A stretch of DNA of 46,301 bases from RHKX01 sp041393495 (GCA_041393495.1 JAWKKA010000019.1:1-46301), one strand, 5' to 3'; shown: positions 24,436 to 32,787, numbered from the stretch's first letter. Notes: generated from the letters alone by a model not told the origin. Translations and numbers: made by a program.

Positions 24436-24506
24436 TGGTCGTGGGCCGGATGCCCGGCCCTCCAACCGCCACATCGCGTCCGGCGTTGCGCTACCGTCGC
24501 CGGTCG

Positions 24507-26522
24507 ATGCGGAGGGATGGGTCAGCTCGTCGCTCGACCCGGGCGCGCGGCCTCGTGACCGGGGTGGCGGCGCTGGGCGTGGCGCTGCTCGCCGGGCTCA
24601 TCGCCGGTGGCGCCGCGGGGCAACCCCGCCCGGAGCCGGCGATGCGGGCCGGGAACCCGCTCGGGCACACGACGGTCGAGAAGCGGATCGTTCCGCGGGA
24701 CGACGGCGCCGGCTTTCGGACCCTGAGGATGGGCGCCGGCGAGGACTACATGGTCCGCGAGGACGGGATCGGCGTGGCGCAGCGGGGGCGGGCGAAGCGC
24801 CGCCGGACGCTCGCCTACTTCGGCCAGATCTCGGACCTCCACATCGTCGATGAGGAGAGCCCGGCCCGGGTCGAGTTCGTCGATCCGACGGGTGGCGCGT
24901 TCACCTCGGCGTGGCGGGCGTGGGAGGCGCTCGTGCCGAACATCAACGACTCGATGGTCCGGCAGATGAACGCGTTCGCCGACCACGGCCCGGTTCGCGA
25001 CGGGCGCGGCGCCCGCGGCGCCATGGACTTCGTGATCGACACCGGCGACTCCACCGACAGCCAGCAGTACAACGAGACCCGCTGGGTGCGGACGATCCTC
25101 GACGGCGGCCGGATCGACCCCAACAGCGGTATCGATCGACAGGGCTATCGCCACCCGCTCTGCCCGCGCACCGGCGTCCCCGGCAGGGCAGAAGCCAGGC
25201 GCTACACCGGCGTGCAGGACTACGACGACTACCCGGCCGGGCCCGACCCCTACTTCTACGATCCCAGCGACGTCCGCGGCACGTTCGCCGACTTCCCCTC
25301 CTACCCGGGCCTGATGGACCGTGCCCAGAAGCCGTTCACGGCGGCCGGCCTCGACGTGCCGAGCTACGTCGCCTTCGGCAACCACGACGGCCTCGTGCAG
25401 GGCAACGCGGCCGCGGACTGGGCCCTCGACGAGGTCGCGACCGGATGTCTGAAGCCGTTCCCGACACCCTCGGCGCCGGCGGCGGCGAGCACCGGCCCCG
25501 AGGTCGCGACCTGGAAGGCGGCCTACCGGCAGCTCACCCCCGAGCGCCTCAGGGCGGGCCGCGCCGATCCGGACCGGAGCGGGACCGAGCGGCCGCTGCC
25601 GCCGCTGCCGCCCTTGCCCTTCCCGGTTCCCCCGACCCGTCCGGTGCCGCCGGATCCGGGCCGCCACTACGTCTCCAAGCCGGCCTTCAAGCGGGTGATC
25701 GGCAAGAACGACGGCCGGCGCGGACACGGCTTCGGCCTGATCTCCAAGCGCGTCGAGCGGGCATCGAACGGCGCCGCGGGCTACTACTCGTTCACGCCCC
25801 GCAAGCACCTGCGGGTGATCGCCTTGGACACGGTCTCGGAGGCCGGGGTGATCGGCGTCTCCGACGACGGGAACGTCGACAACCCGCAGTTCCGCTGGCT
25901 GCGCGGCCAGCTCCGGCGGGCGACCGAGCAGCGCCAGCGGGTGATCCTGTTCAGCCACCACGCGATCCAGAGCCTGACCGCGGACGTCCCCGACGAGGCG
26001 GCGCCGCCGTGCAGGGTCGCGGTCGATGGGCGCAGGCGGACCAACCCGGGCTGCGACCTCGACCCGCGCGACTCCGAGCCGATCCGGCTCGGCCCCGACC
26101 TGCTCGCGCTCCTGCACCGGTTCCCGAACGTGATCGCCTGGGTCGCCGGCCACAGCCACGTCAACGACATCGAGGCCTATCCCGCTCCCGGCGGCAATGG
26201 GGGCTTCTGGATGATCCGGACCGCCGCCGAGACCGACTGGCCCCAGCAGGGGCGGCTGCTGCAGCTCTTCGACAACCGCGACGGGACCCTGTCGATCTTC
26301 GGAACGATCGTCGATCATGCGAGCCCGGTTGGGGCGCCTCCGGCGGGGACCAAGGGCGGAAAGCTCGGCCGTGCGGCGCTCGCCTCGATCGGTCGCACCC
26401 TGGCCTACAACGACAACCAGACCGGCGCCCGCGATTGCGACCCGGCCTGCGGGGAGGGCCTGCCCGGGGACCGCAACGTCGAGCTTCTGATCGGCGATCC
26501 GCTGGCGCACCGGCGCCGCTGA
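24507..26522 (+). CDS. Exported calcineurin-like metallophosphoesterase
   Basis: A 671-residue protein with an Arg-rich, Tat-like N-terminus (MRRDGSARRSTRARG) and a hydrophobic segment. The metallophosphoesterase motifs are spread over the chain: ISDLHIVD (D-x-H), DFVIDTGDSTDS (GD-x2-D), FGNHDGLV (GNHD), LFSHHAIQS, and WVAGHSHVND (GH-x-H). All five metal-binding blocks are present, so it should be active on an external phosphoester. It has a Pro-rich linker (PLPPLPPLPFPVPPTRPV) near 365-385. The substrate is unknown. The ATG at 24507 is chosen because TACCGT (24492-24497) lies 9 nt upstream; an ATG at 24435 is an unlikely longer start. Confidence 0.85.
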   Translation: MRRDGSARRSTRARGLVTGVAALGVALLAGLIAGGAAGQPRPEPAMRAGNPLGHTTVEKRIVPRDDGAGFRTLRMGAGEDYMVREDGIGVAQRGRAKRRRTLAYFGQISDLHIVDEESPARVEFVDPTGGAFTSAWRAWEALVPNINDSMVRQMNAFADHGPVRDGRGARGAMDFVIDTGDSTDSQQYNETRWVRTILDGGRIDPNSGIDRQGYRHPLCPRTGVPGRAEARRYTGVQDYDDYPAGPDPYFYDPSDVRGTFADFPSYPGLMDRAQKPFTAAGLDVPSYVAFGNHDGLVQGNAAADWALDEVATGCLKPFPTPSAPAAASTGPEVATWKAAYRQLTPERLRAGRADPDRSGTERPLPPLPPLPFPVPPTRPVPPDPGRHYVSKPAFKRVIGKNDGRRGHGFGLISKRVERASNGAAGYYSFTPRKHLRVIALDTVSEAGVIGVSDDGNVDNPQFRWLRGQLRRATEQRQRVILFSHHAIQSLTADVPDEAAPPCRVAVDGRRRTNPGCDLDPRDSEPIRLGPDLLALLHRFPNVIAWVAGHSHVNDIEAYPAPGGNGGFWMIRTAAETDWPQQGRLLQLFDNRDGTLSIFGTIVDHASPVGAPPAGTKGGKLGRAALASIGRTLAYNDNQTGARDCDPACGEGLPGDRNVELLIGDPLAHRRR

Positions 26523-26565
26523 GCGCGCACGGCGGCCGGCTGGCCGCGGAGCGGCCTCCCGGCCC

Positions 26566-27108
26566 TCAGCAGCTCGTCGCCCAGCTCGCCACGATCAGGG
26601 CGATGCCCGCCGCCGCGACGGCGATCGGGTAGAGGCTGAGCGAGATCGGGAGCTGTGAGAGCGGGCGCGAGCGGCTGAGGCGGCCGCCGACGGCGACGAC
26701 GTTGACAGCCTCGGGGAGGGCGGCGAGCACGAAGACGAGGGTGGCGAACCAGGTGGCGAGCTGCTGGGCGCCGGTCGAGGGGCCGCCGCAGTCGGCGGCG
26801 AGCGGATCGACCCAGCCGGGGGCGGCGACGGCGAGGCGGATCAGGAGGACGACGAGGAGGGTGCCCGCCGCGCCCGCGAGGACCGCCCCCGCGAGGGGCG
26901 TCGCGTGCGACGTGCTCCCGCCGCGGAGCGCACGATCGGCGCGCCGACCGGCGGTCGCGGGGTCGGCTCGCTCGGCGGTCGCCGCGATCGCCAGCCCGAG
27001 CGGGTAGAGGAGGATGGCGACCAGCCCGATCCCGAGCAGCGGCTCGTTGCCGAGCAGCGCCAGGGCGAGGCCGGCGGCGCAGGCGAGCAGGAAGAGGAAG
27101 ATGCGCAC
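26566..27108 (-). CDS. Four-helix membrane protein, hypothetical
   Basis: A 180-residue protein with about four to five hydrophobic helices (1-45, 72-95, 115-140, 155-178) joined by a basic cytoplasmic loop (RADPATAGRRADRALRGG). It is not recognised. The start is GTG with TAGGTT 6 nt upstream. It is divergent from the small membrane gene at 27173. Confidence 0.6.
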   Translation of the reverse strand: MRIFLFLLACAAGLALALLGNEPLLGIGLVAILLYPLGLAIAATAERADPATAGRRADRALRGGSTSHATPLAGAVLAGAAGTLLVVLLIRLAVAAPGWVDPLAADCGGPSTGAQQLATWFATLVFVLAALPEAVNVVAVGGRLSRSRPLSQLPISLSLYPIAVAAAGIALIVASWATSC

Positions 27109-27114
27109 CGGGGG

Positions 27115-27120
27115 AACCTA
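27115..27120 (-). promoter_or_regulatory. -10 element (TAGGTT), 6 nt before the start at 27108
   Basis: On the reverse strand TAGGTT precedes the GTG by 6 nt, in the leaderless arrangement seen at other genes here. Confidence 0.5.
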
Positions 27121-27172
27121 CAAGCGACGGCCTGCTGCGGACCCGCTGCGAGGGGCCTGCGATCATCCCCGC

Positions 27173-27424
27173 GTGCCCGGCGACGAGCTGCGCAACCCGT
27201 TCAAGTCCGAGGCGGACGCGTTCCGGATCGTCGTGATGATCGTCATCGCCGCGGCGATCGTGATCGGGGCCGCGGTGCTGATCAACACGACGGTCGGGGC
27301 GGTCCTCGCGGCCCTCGCGGTCGGGCTCGGGCTCTGGCGGGCCGGCGGTTGGCTCGGTCGGATGCTCGCCAGCCCCGACGAGGACGAGGGGGGGCCGTCG
27401 GACCCCGGGGGCGGCCCGGCCTGA
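27173..27424 (+). CDS. Small two-helix membrane protein, hypothetical
   Basis: An 83-residue protein. A short polar N-terminus (GDELRNPFKSEADAF) is followed by two transmembrane helices (about 18-40 and 42-60) and an acidic Gly/Pro tail. The start is GTG, preceded by GATCATCCCCGC, nearly the same 12-mer as before glmM. It ends one base from the convergent cytochrome c gene. Function is unknown. Confidence 0.6.
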   Translation: MPGDELRNPFKSEADAFRIVVMIVIAAAIVIGAAVLINTTVGAVLAALAVGLGLWRAGGWLGRMLASPDEDEGGPSDPGGGPA

Positions 27425-27425
27425 G

Positions 27426-28112
27426 CTACTGCTGCGGCTGCTTGCCGGCGTTCTCGTAGAGGAAGTCGACCAGCTCCTTGAGATCCTGCTGGTCGATGAC
27501 CTGGCCGAAGTTGTCCGGCATCACGTTCGCCTTGTAGCCCTTGGTGATCACGGCGTTCGGATCGACGATGCTCTTGTCGATGTCGGCCTTCGACTGGCCG
27601 GGGAGCTCCTGGTCGAGGTCCGGGCCGACCGTGCCCGCCGACTGGGCGATCGCGAGCGCGTGGCAGCTCCCGCAGCCGTTGTTGGCGAAGATCTGGCCGC
27701 CCGGGCCGCCCGGCGCCTGCGGCGGCTCGATCCCGGGCACGCCGGCGACCTGGCCCACGTAGGTGGCGACGTCCTTCGCCTCCTGGCCCTCGACGATGGC
27801 CGGCGGCATGTAGCTCGGGTCGCTCGGGTCGGTGTAGCGCGGGTGCTCGATCTGGTCGAGGACGATGCCCTCGATCGTGTCCTGGTCCATTCCCGAGGCA
27901 CGGGCGTCCGCGAAGGCGGCGTCGAGATCGGGGCCGGCCTGGCCGCTGGTGCCCGCCTCCTTCAGGTAGTGGCAGGTGCCGCAGTTGGCGATGAAGAGCT
28001 GGCGGCCCTTGACGGTGTCGGCGTTCTCGTTGACGTCGCAGCCGCTCGCGAACGCGACCATGGCCGTGCCGAGCAGCAGCAGCCCCGCCGACTTGATCCG
28101 AAGTCGCTTCAC
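27426..28112 (-). CDS. Diheme cytochrome c lipoprotein
   Basis: A 228-residue exported cytochrome with two class I c-heme sites: CGTCH (C44-H48) and CGSCH (C147-H151). Candidate axial Met residues are M102 (SYMPPAIVEG) and M198 (NVMPDNF). The signal ends in FASGC, a lipobox with Cys25, so it is probably membrane-anchored. It lies between the two oxidase gene sets and is a plausible electron donor to the CuA oxidase (inference). I choose the GTG at 28112 because TAGGAT (28120-28125) lies 7 nt before it. An ATG at 28121 would start inside that -10. Confidence 0.92.
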   Translation of the reverse strand: MKRLRIKSAGLLLLGTAMVAFASGCDVNENADTVKGRQLFIANCGTCHYLKEAGTSGQAGPDLDAAFADARASGMDQDTIEGIVLDQIEHPRYTDPSDPSYMPPAIVEGQEAKDVATYVGQVAGVPGIEPPQAPGGPGGQIFANNGCGSCHALAIAQSAGTVGPDLDQELPGQSKADIDKSIVDPNAVITKGYKANVMPDNFGQVIDQQDLKELVDFLYENAGKQPQQ

Positions 28113-28119
28113 GGGCCGC

Positions 28120-28125
28120 ATCCTA
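28120..28125 (-). promoter_or_regulatory. -10 element (TAGGAT) of the diheme cytochrome gene
   Basis: It lies exactly 7 nt before the GTG start and decides that start against the ATG that overlaps it. Confidence 0.6.
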
Positions 28126-28246
28126 TAGGTCGGGAGAGCGGCTTCGACGCGCCGGCGGGCCGGTTCGATAGGGTTGAGACGATCAGCACAAACAGTCCGG
28201 CAGGGGTCCACGGCCGGACCGATCTGAAGGGAGTGAGAGGGCGACG

Positions 28247-28648
28247 ATGGAAGTTCGCGAAGGGATGTCGAAGGTGGTCCTGACCCTCGGACCAGGCCAT
28301 ACGCTCCGCGAGGCGGCGAGGATGATGACCGGCAAGGGCGTCGGGGCGGCGATCGTCATCGACGAGGACGCGCCGGCGCCGGGGATCATCAGCGAGCGCG
28401 ATCTGTTGGTCTCGATCGGTCGCGGTGAGGACCCCGATGCCGAGCGCGTCGGCGACCACATGAGCGGTTCGGTGATCACCGCCGCCCCCGACTGGAGCCT
28501 CGAGCGCGCGGCTGCGGACATGGCGGCGAGGAACATCCGCCACCTGGTGATCTGCGAGGGCGGCGAGCTCGTCGGGGTGCTCTCGATGCGCGACATCATG
28601 CGCGTCTGGACGTCCGCCGGAGCGACGTCGGCGATGACGCCCGGCTGA
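28247..28648 (+). CDS. CBS-domain pair protein
   Basis: A 133-residue protein made of two CBS motifs and nothing else. The first is LREAARMMTGKGVGAAIVID...GIISERDLL, the second LERAAADMAARNIRHLVICEG...GVLSMRDIM. CBS pairs bind adenine nucleotides and act as energy sensors, usually regulating a partner protein. GAAGGGAG and AGAGGG lie 7-20 nt upstream of the ATG. TAGGGT at 28169 may be the -10. It is divergent from the diheme cytochrome gene. The partner is unknown. Confidence 0.88.
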   Translation: MEVREGMSKVVLTLGPGHTLREAARMMTGKGVGAAIVIDEDAPAPGIISERDLLVSIGRGEDPDAERVGDHMSGSVITAAPDWSLERAAADMAARNIRHLVICEGGELVGVLSMRDIMRVWTSAGATSAMTPG

Positions 28649-28689
28649 GCGGCCGGCGAGAGCCGGGAGAGGCCCCCGGGGACCGCCGC

Positions 28690-28962
28690 TCAGCGGCGGC
28701 GGATCGGCTCGGCCGGAAGCACCGCCGTGTCGGCGTGCTGCTCGCGGCGCATACCCTCGATCTCGTCGTTCGCGAGCTTCCACCAGGAACGCAGCCCGAG
28801 CAGGAGGATGAAGGCGCCGATCACCCACAGCGACCAACCCTTGAAGAAGCCGATCAGGATCAGGGTGATCCCGGCCGCCACGATCACCGGCGCCCAGGAG
28901 TTGCCGGGAACGTAGATGAGCTCGGTCGGCTCGGCGGTCTCGATCTCGCGGGCCCGGTCCAT
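28690..28962 (-). CDS. Small two-helix membrane protein, possible subunit IV-like oxidase partner
   Basis: A 90-residue protein with a polar N-terminus, two helices (about 25-42 and 45-60: VIVAAGITLILIGFF and LWVIGAFILLLGL) and a basic cytoplasmic tail. It is the size and topology of the small subunit IV-type proteins found with actinobacterial oxidases, but I see no diagnostic motif. It starts 5 bp after the 36-residue gene and belongs to the reverse operon with ctaB and the ligand-free oxidase homologues. Confidence 0.65.
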   Translation of the reverse strand: MDRAREIETAEPTELIYVPGNSWAPVIVAAGITLILIGFFKGWSLWVIGAFILLLGLRSWWKLANDEIEGMRREQHADTAVLPAEPIRRR

Positions 28963-28967
28963 CCGCC

Positions 28968-29078
28968 TCAGCCGATGAAGAGGACGGCTGCGTAGAACGT
29001 CAGCGCGAAGATGAACAGGGCGATGCCGGCCGCCACGAGGCCGGAGTTGATGTCCTTGTTGGCCTTGCGGCGATCCAT
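28968..29078 (-). CDS. 36-residue single-helix membrane microprotein
   Basis: ATG at 29078 encodes MDRRKANKDINSGLVAAG and one transmembrane helix (residues 13-35, ending TFYAAVLFIG), then TGA. A basic N-terminus followed by one helix is typical of tiny accessory subunits of respiratory complexes. It lies 16 bp after ctaB and 5 bp before the 90-residue gene, in the same strand and spacing pattern as a real operon gene. It is too short for routine gene callers. Confidence 0.65.
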   Translation of the reverse strand: MDRRKANKDINSGLVAAGIALFIFALTFYAAVLFIG

Positions 29079-29094
29079 CGGGGGTGAAATCTAA

Positions 29095-30060
29095 TCAAGC
29101 GGCGAGGACCCTGTCGGCCGCCATCGCACCGAAGAGCAGGAACAGGTACGCCAGCGACCCGAGGTACAGGTGCAGCGCCGCCCGGTTGGTGTGGATGCGG
29201 TTGAGTCGCGCTGCGCCGTAGACGAACGCCGCACCGAGGACCAGCGCGGCAACGAGGTAGATGCCGGCGAACATCCCGGTCGCGACCGGGACCAGCGTGA
29301 ACGCGACGAGCAGCACCGTGTAGAGGAGGATGCTGCGGCGGGTGAACCCCTTGCCGCGGACGACCGGCATCATCGGGATGCCGGTGCGCTCGTAGTCGTC
29401 GGAGATCAGCAGCGCCAGCGCCCAGAAGTGCGGCGGCGTCCACAGGAAGATGACCATGAACGGGAAGAAGGCCTCGATCGCCAGCCCGCCCGTGGCGGCG
29501 GCCCAGCCGACCAGCGGGGGCATCGCTCCGGCGACGCCGCCGATGACGATGTTCTGCGGCGTCCGCGGCTTCAGCCAGGCGGTGTAGAGGAGCACGTAGG
29601 CGAGCAGGCCGAGCATCGCGAGGACGGCTGCGAGCAGGTTGACCGTGGCCCAGAGCTGGACGAACGCGATCACCCCGAGCGTGATCCCGAAGGCCAGGGC
29701 GCGGGCCGGCTCGACCCGCCCGGAGACGATCGGCCGCGCGTTCGTGCGCCCCATCCGGGCGTCGATGTCGCGGTCGATGTAGTGGTTGATCGCGCCGGCG
29801 CCGCCGGAGGCGAGGTAGCCCCCGAGGCATGTCCACAGCACCGTCGAGAGCGCGAGGCCGCTCGGGCGGGCCACGAGCATCGTCGTCACGGTCGTCCAGA
29901 GCAGCAGCGAGATGATCCGCGGCTTCGTCAGCGCGATGTGGTCGCGGGCGTTCTCGAGCAGGTCCGAGAAGTCGATCCGCCTGGTCGTGGCGGCGGACGT
30001 GGACCGCCGGGCGCGAGTGGCGGTATCGCGCTCGGCCACCCCTGCCGATGGATCCATCAC
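29095..30060 (-). CDS. ctaB: Protoheme IX farnesyltransferase (heme O synthase)
   Basis: CtaB adds a farnesyl group to heme B to make heme O for heme-copper oxidases. The 321-residue UbiA-family membrane protein has the Asp-rich prenyl-diphosphate motif NHYIDRDIDARMGRT (N-x3-D-x3-D), LWTPPHFWALALLISDDY with the second Asp pair, and about nine helices. GTG at 30060 is preferred because CCGGAGAG lies about 9 nt upstream; the adjacent ATG at 30057 is equally possible. It follows the ligand-free subunit I gene by 55 bp, although that protein keeps no heme ligands. Its heme product is more likely used by the oxidase at 20-24 kb. Confidence 0.95.
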   Translation of the reverse strand: MMDPSAGVAERDTATRARRSTSAATTRRIDFSDLLENARDHIALTKPRIISLLLWTTVTTMLVARPSGLALSTVLWTCLGGYLASGGAGAINHYIDRDIDARMGRTNARPIVSGRVEPARALAFGITLGVIAFVQLWATVNLLAAVLAMLGLLAYVLLYTAWLKPRTPQNIVIGGVAGAMPPLVGWAAATGGLAIEAFFPFMVIFLWTPPHFWALALLISDDYERTGIPMMPVVRGKGFTRRSILLYTVLLVAFTLVPVATGMFAGIYLVAALVLGAAFVYGAARLNRIHTNRAALHLYLGSLAYLFLLFGAMAADRVLAA

Positions 30061-30115
30061 GCGGGCGCTCTCCGGCTCGAGCGGGCCACCGGGTGGGGGA
30101 GGGCGGGCATCCCGC

Positions 30116-31918
30116 TCAGGCTACCGGCTGGTCGTCTTCGCTCTGCGGTGGTTGCTCGGAGCCGGCTGCCACGGCGCCGGCCGGATCGGGCTCGCCCGCT
30201 GCCGTGCCCGCGGCGGGCTCCGGCTCGCCGGCCGGCGCCGCGCCGGTCCGCGCGGCGGGCGGGTACCAACGCGTCGCCCGGTCCCGGATCGCGTTGCGGA
30301 TGTCAGCGAGCGGCGCGACGCTGCGGACATCGGGCACGAGGTCGAAGTTGTGGACCGGGGGCGGCGAGGGGGCGAACCACTCGAGGGTGCTCCCCAGCCA
30401 CGGGTCGGGGCCGCTCCGGCGGCCGTGGTTGTAGCTGGCGCAGGCGTTGAGCAGCGCGACGACGAAGCCCGCGACGAAGAGGATCGCGCCGATCGAGGCG
30501 ATCAGGTTGAGGACGTCGAGCCCGCTGTCGCCGTAGAACTTGGCGACGTCGACCGGCATCCCTTCGAGGCCGGCCATCATCGTCGTCAGCACGTAGGCGA
30601 GAGCGCCGACGAGCAGGAGCCAGTAGGAGGTGACGCCGAAGGCGTCCCCCATCGCCCGGCCGCTCAGCTTCGGGTACCAGTAGTGGAGGGCGGCGAAGCC
30701 GCCGAATACGCCGGCGCCGGCGATCAGCGCGAAGCTCGAGGCGGTGGTGAAGGCGTTGCCGGCGAGCAGGGCGCCGACCGGGACGACGGCGGTGACGAGC
30801 TTGCCGGCGAGGCCGATCACGATCATCACGATCGCGCCGAGCGCGAACCGCAGCGGCATCCCCTCGCGCTTGGCGCCGCCGGACAGCGTGCCGACCCAGT
30901 TGAAGAGGATCAGGCCGACGGGGATGATCGTCGCGAGCGCCATCAGCATCGCGAAGTACCGGAAGCCCGGTGCGAGCGGTCCCGCGTACATGTTCTGCAT
31001 CCACGCGAGCACGGCGAGGACCGCGAGCGCAGCGAGCGAGCCGGCGGTCGACCGGTGGCCGACGCCGGGTCGGCGTGAGAAGGTCGAGAGGATCTCCGAG
31101 ATCGCCGCCAGCGCGGCGACGAGCAGCGAGGCGACGGCCCCGGAGACGAAGATCGCGGCGAGGTGCTCGTAGAGCATCGGCTTGCCGCCCTCGCCGGAGT
31201 CGAAGAAGACGCCGCCGTAATGGCGGTCGATCATCAGCATCGCCAACGCAGCCAGGAAGACCGGGGAGACGACGAGCAGCGTGTGGCTGACGATCGACGC
31301 CGCCCACGAGAACAGCGGCATCCGCTGCAGGTACATGCCCGGGGCCCGGAGGTTGCGGACGGTGGTGATCATGCTGATCGAGAAGCAGACGAACCCGAGC
31401 AGGACGAGCGCGATGCCGGTCACCCAGGCGTCGACGGCGGCACCGGGCAGGAACTCGGAGGTCGAGAGCGGCGGCAGGGCGAGGATGCCGGCCTCCGACG
31501 GCCGCCAGAGGAAGCTGCCGTAGATCGTCGCGCCGCCGAACACGTAGAGCCAGTAGGAGAGGTGGTGCAGGCGCGGCAGCGCCATCCCGCGGGCGCCGAT
31601 CTGAAGCGGCACGACGATCGACATCAGCCCGAGCATCAGCGGCAGCGCGAACAGGATCAGGCCGGTGACGCCGAAGGCGGAGAGCATCCGGTCGAAGATC
31701 TCCGGCCGCATCAGCGTGTTCTCCGGGATCATCAGCTGCAGCCGCATCATCAGGAGCTCGGCAAGGGCGGCGGCTGCGAAGACGAGCGCGGTCGCGACGT
31801 ACATCCGCCCGACGGCCTTGTGCTCGGCGGCAGTGACGAGGGCGATCCAGCCCCGTTCCGCGCGCGGGACCCGCTCGCTGACGACCTCGGGGTGCGATGT
31901 GGTGTGGACCGGCGTCAT
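30116..31918 (-). CDS. Cytochrome c oxidase subunit I homologue lacking all cofactor ligands
   Basis: A 600-residue, 12-helix-like protein that clearly aligns with the true subunit I of this window (VVPLQIGARGMALPRL, AISEILSTFSRRP, LHYWYPKLSGRAM). Every ligand position is changed: helix II His to F82, CuB His to S259, cross-linked Tyr to A263, the HH pair to Q308-N309, and helix X heme a3 and heme a His to S394 and F396. The K-channel Lys is I337, the D-channel Asp is G111, and the propionate Arg pair is V456-D457. It cannot bind heme or CuB in the known way. The frame is intact, and the ATG overlaps the stop of the subunit II homologue. The C-terminal 50 residues are an Ala/Pro/Glu tail. Its role is unknown. 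Confidence 0.93.
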   Translation of the reverse strand: MTPVHTTSHPEVVSERVPRAERGWIALVTAAEHKAVGRMYVATALVFAAAALAELLMMRLQLMIPENTLMRPEIFDRMLSAFGVTGLILFALPLMLGLMSIVVPLQIGARGMALPRLHHLSYWLYVFGGATIYGSFLWRPSEAGILALPPLSTSEFLPGAAVDAWVTGIALVLLGFVCFSISMITTVRNLRAPGMYLQRMPLFSWAASIVSHTLLVVSPVFLAALAMLMIDRHYGGVFFDSGEGGKPMLYEHLAAIFVSGAVASLLVAALAAISEILSTFSRRPGVGHRSTAGSLAALAVLAVLAWMQNMYAGPLAPGFRYFAMLMALATIIPVGLILFNWVGTLSGGAKREGMPLRFALGAIVMIVIGLAGKLVTAVVPVGALLAGNAFTTASSFALIAGAGVFGGFAALHYWYPKLSGRAMGDAFGVTSYWLLLVGALAYVLTTMMAGLEGMPVDVAKFYGDSGLDVLNLIASIGAILFVAGFVVALLNACASYNHGRRSGPDPWLGSTLEWFAPSPPPVHNFDLVPDVRSVAPLADIRNAIRDRATRWYPPAARTGAAPAGEPEPAAGTAAGEPDPAGAVAAGSEQPPQSEDDQPVA

Positions 31919-32778
31919 TTCTGCTCGAACTTCACTCCCGGCGCGGTGCCGCTCTGGACCCGCTCCTGCACGGCCTGGCGGGCCGCCGTGATGCCCTCGG
32001 TCCGCGAGGCCAGGAACTTCTCGTACTGATCCGGCTCGACGACGCTCACCCGGGTCCGCATCGTCGCGTAGCCGGGGCCCGAGAAGCGGGTCGAGCGGCC
32101 CTCGAAGGTGCCGGTCTCGTCGGCGGTGAAGGAGACCTCGCTGGTGACGCCCGGAACGGCTTGGACGGTCGGCGCCAGCGCCGGCACCGACCAGCTGTGG
32201 AGGACGTCGGTGGAGGTGATCTCGAGGTTGATCGGCGTGTCGACCGGAACGACCAGCTCGTGGTAGCTGTAGGCCTGATCGAGGTTGAAGCCGTCGGCGG
32301 CGGGGTTGTCGACGGGATAGGCGTAGCGCCAGAGCCACTGCTGGGCGTCGGCCTTGATCGTGATCGGCTCGTTGGTGGCCGCGGCTGCCTCGTTGCCTGA
32401 GAGCAGGTAGGGGACGCCCTTGTCGTCCGCGGTCCAGGCCACCCCGATGCTGAAGAGGATCAGCGTCAGGGCGCCGAGGGCGAGCCCGGTGCGGAGCTGG
32501 GGCGAGCCGTCGCCGCGGATCCGGCGTGGGCCGCCCGCGCTCTCCGGCACCCGCGAGCGCAGGGCCCGGGCGATCGCGCCGAGCACGACCAGCACGACCA
32601 CGATCGCGATGATCGCCATGACGATGTAGAGCGTGCGTGCGGACTCGGCGCTGCTCGAGGCGGGGGAGTCGGGCGCGAGCAGGTCGGCGGCGGCGAGCTC
32701 GGGAGCGAACAGCGCGGCGGCGGCCGCGGCGAACGAGACGAGGGCTGCGAACGTTGCTCTTGAGCGGACGACCTCCAA
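31915..32778 (-). CDS. Cytochrome c oxidase subunit II homologue lacking the CuA site
   Basis: A 287-residue protein with a signal-like first helix (about 10-30), two more hydrophobic segments (50-70 and 99-115) and a cupredoxin domain. The fold markers remain: AQQWLWRYAYP, VLHSWSVPAL and VPGVTSEVSFTADETGTF. In the CuA loop the two Cys are S229 and S233 and the second His is Y237 (GRSTRFSGPGYATM). Only H194 and M240 survive, so CuA cannot form. TTG at 32778 is chosen because conserved features lie far downstream and TAGAAT sits 9 nt upstream. The gene is coupled to the ligand-free subunit I homologue. Confidence 0.92.
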   Translation of the reverse strand: MEVVRSRATFAALVSFAAAAAALFAPELAAADLLAPDSPASSSAESARTLYIVMAIIAIVVVLVVLGAIARALRSRVPESAGGPRRIRGDGSPQLRTGLALGALTLILFSIGVAWTADDKGVPYLLSGNEAAAATNEPITIKADAQQWLWRYAYPVDNPAADGFNLDQAYSYHELVVPVDTPINLEITSTDVLHSWSVPALAPTVQAVPGVTSEVSFTADETGTFEGRSTRFSGPGYATMRTRVSVVEPDQYEKFLASRTEGITAARQAVQERVQSGTAPGVKFEQK

Positions 32779-32787
32779 GGCGCCGCC

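Noticed and set aside
30116..32778. Ligand-free oxidase genes as simple pseudogenes
   Set aside because: Both frames are full length, translationally coupled, with hydrophobic helices and framework residues preserved and many specific replacements. Decay would give frameshifts and stops first.
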